Of a stretch of DNA of 5,156 bases, positions 4,948 through 5,156 are shown piece after piece (the stretch's first letter is position 1; every line of letters starts with the position of its first letter). Both the position numbers and the translations under genes were made by a program. Below the pieces are notes generated by a model. The model searched no databases. It was given only the letters and a program-made list of their open reading frames with translations, and was not told where the DNA came from. Location: positions 1-5,156 of the forward strand of contig RPPD01000203.1 of the NCBI GenBank assembly GCA_003818675.1, given 5' to 3'. The DNA comes from Spirochaetaceae bacterium. GTDB taxonomy: Bacteria; Spirochaetota; Spirochaetia; SZUA-6; RPPD01.

Positions 4948-5156
4948 ATGGGAAACCTCTATATTGTAGCCACGCCAATTGGTAATCTCAAGGACATCAC
5001 CCTGCGCGCCCTGGAAGTGCTGGAAAAAGTGGATTGCATTGCCTGCGAGGACACCCGCGAGACTATGAAACTTCTCTCCCATTTCAATCTGAAAAAGCAC
5101 CTGATAAGCCATTATTCACATAATGAAAAAACAGCGGCTGAAAAAGTACTCGCCAT
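4948..5156 (+). CDS. rsmI: 16S rRNA (cytidine-1402-2'-O)-methyltransferase, N-terminal part
   Basis: RsmI uses S-adenosylmethionine to methylate the ribose 2'-OH of C1402 in the 16S rRNA decoding centre. The 69 residues visible match the family's start closely: [17 protein letters not shown] at 2-18 (the conserved glycine-proline loop of this SAM-dependent tetrapyrrole-methylase fold), CEDTR at 33-37, and a conserved HN-E stretch, SHYSHNE, at 54-60. The reading frame stays open to the window end, so about three quarters of the gene is missing. The ATG at 4948 is right because the family begins directly before this motif. No Shine-Dalgarno precedes it. It is divergent from the 48-residue gene, 149 bp away. 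Confidence 0.95.
   Translation, partial: MGNLYIVATPIGNLKDITLRALEVLEKVDCIACEDTRETMKLLSHFNLKKHLISHYSHNEKTAAEKVLA

Noticed and set aside
1..5156. CRISPR arrays, tRNA or rRNA genes, insertion sequences, phage attachment sites
   Set aside because: No regularly spaced repeats, cloverleaf-like sequence, rRNA motifs or transposase motifs were seen on either strand.

Overview
This 5,156 bp window is bacterial and reads as a moderately AT-rich, Gram-negative-type genome with strong AGGAGG-like ribosome binding sites. My best guess is a spirochaete of the Treponema lineage. That rests on recollection of family-level resemblance (the MCP tail, the AfsA-PilZ protein, and the membrane-anchored double CxxC protein beside rsmI), not on a search, so treat it as about 50% likely.

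Left part (1-2555, + strand): the 3' end of a methyl-accepting chemotaxis protein gene; a small SpoIIAA-like (STAS/SEC14-type) protein gene; a HAD-superfamily gene whose nucleophile position carries Asn instead of Asp; and a classical short-chain dehydrogenase/reductase (SDR) gene. The HAD and SDR genes are 43 bp apart and probably cotranscribed. A 9-bp inverted repeat lies between the MCP and STAS genes, and a 10-bp palindrome lies upstream of the HAD gene.

Middle (2570-3829, - strand): a 419-residue protein converging on the SDR gene with a gap of only 14 bp. It combines an AfsA-type hotdog region (the fold of gamma-butyrolactone/butenolide synthases) with a C-terminal PilZ-like domain, the c-di-GMP receptor fold. 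Its likely sigma70 promoter lies in a very AT-rich 329-bp intergenic region (3830-4158) that also carries several inverted repeats.

Right part: a divergent pair of transcription units. Leftward, a good promoter (TTGCCC-17-TATGAT) drives a 48-residue, strongly basic small protein and then a membrane-anchored, double zinc-ribbon-like protein whose only well-placed start is ATT. Rightward is the start of rsmI (16S rRNA C1402 2'-O-methyltransferase), cut by the window end, with a perfect TATAAT very close to its ATG.

The most interesting hypothesis is that the AfsA-PilZ fusion, the SDR and the HAD-like protein form a small-molecule (butenolide-like) metabolism or signalling neighbourhood tied to c-di-GMP. 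The gene order is suggestive only: the HAD protein looks catalytically impaired, and the hotdog protein is transcribed towards the other two.
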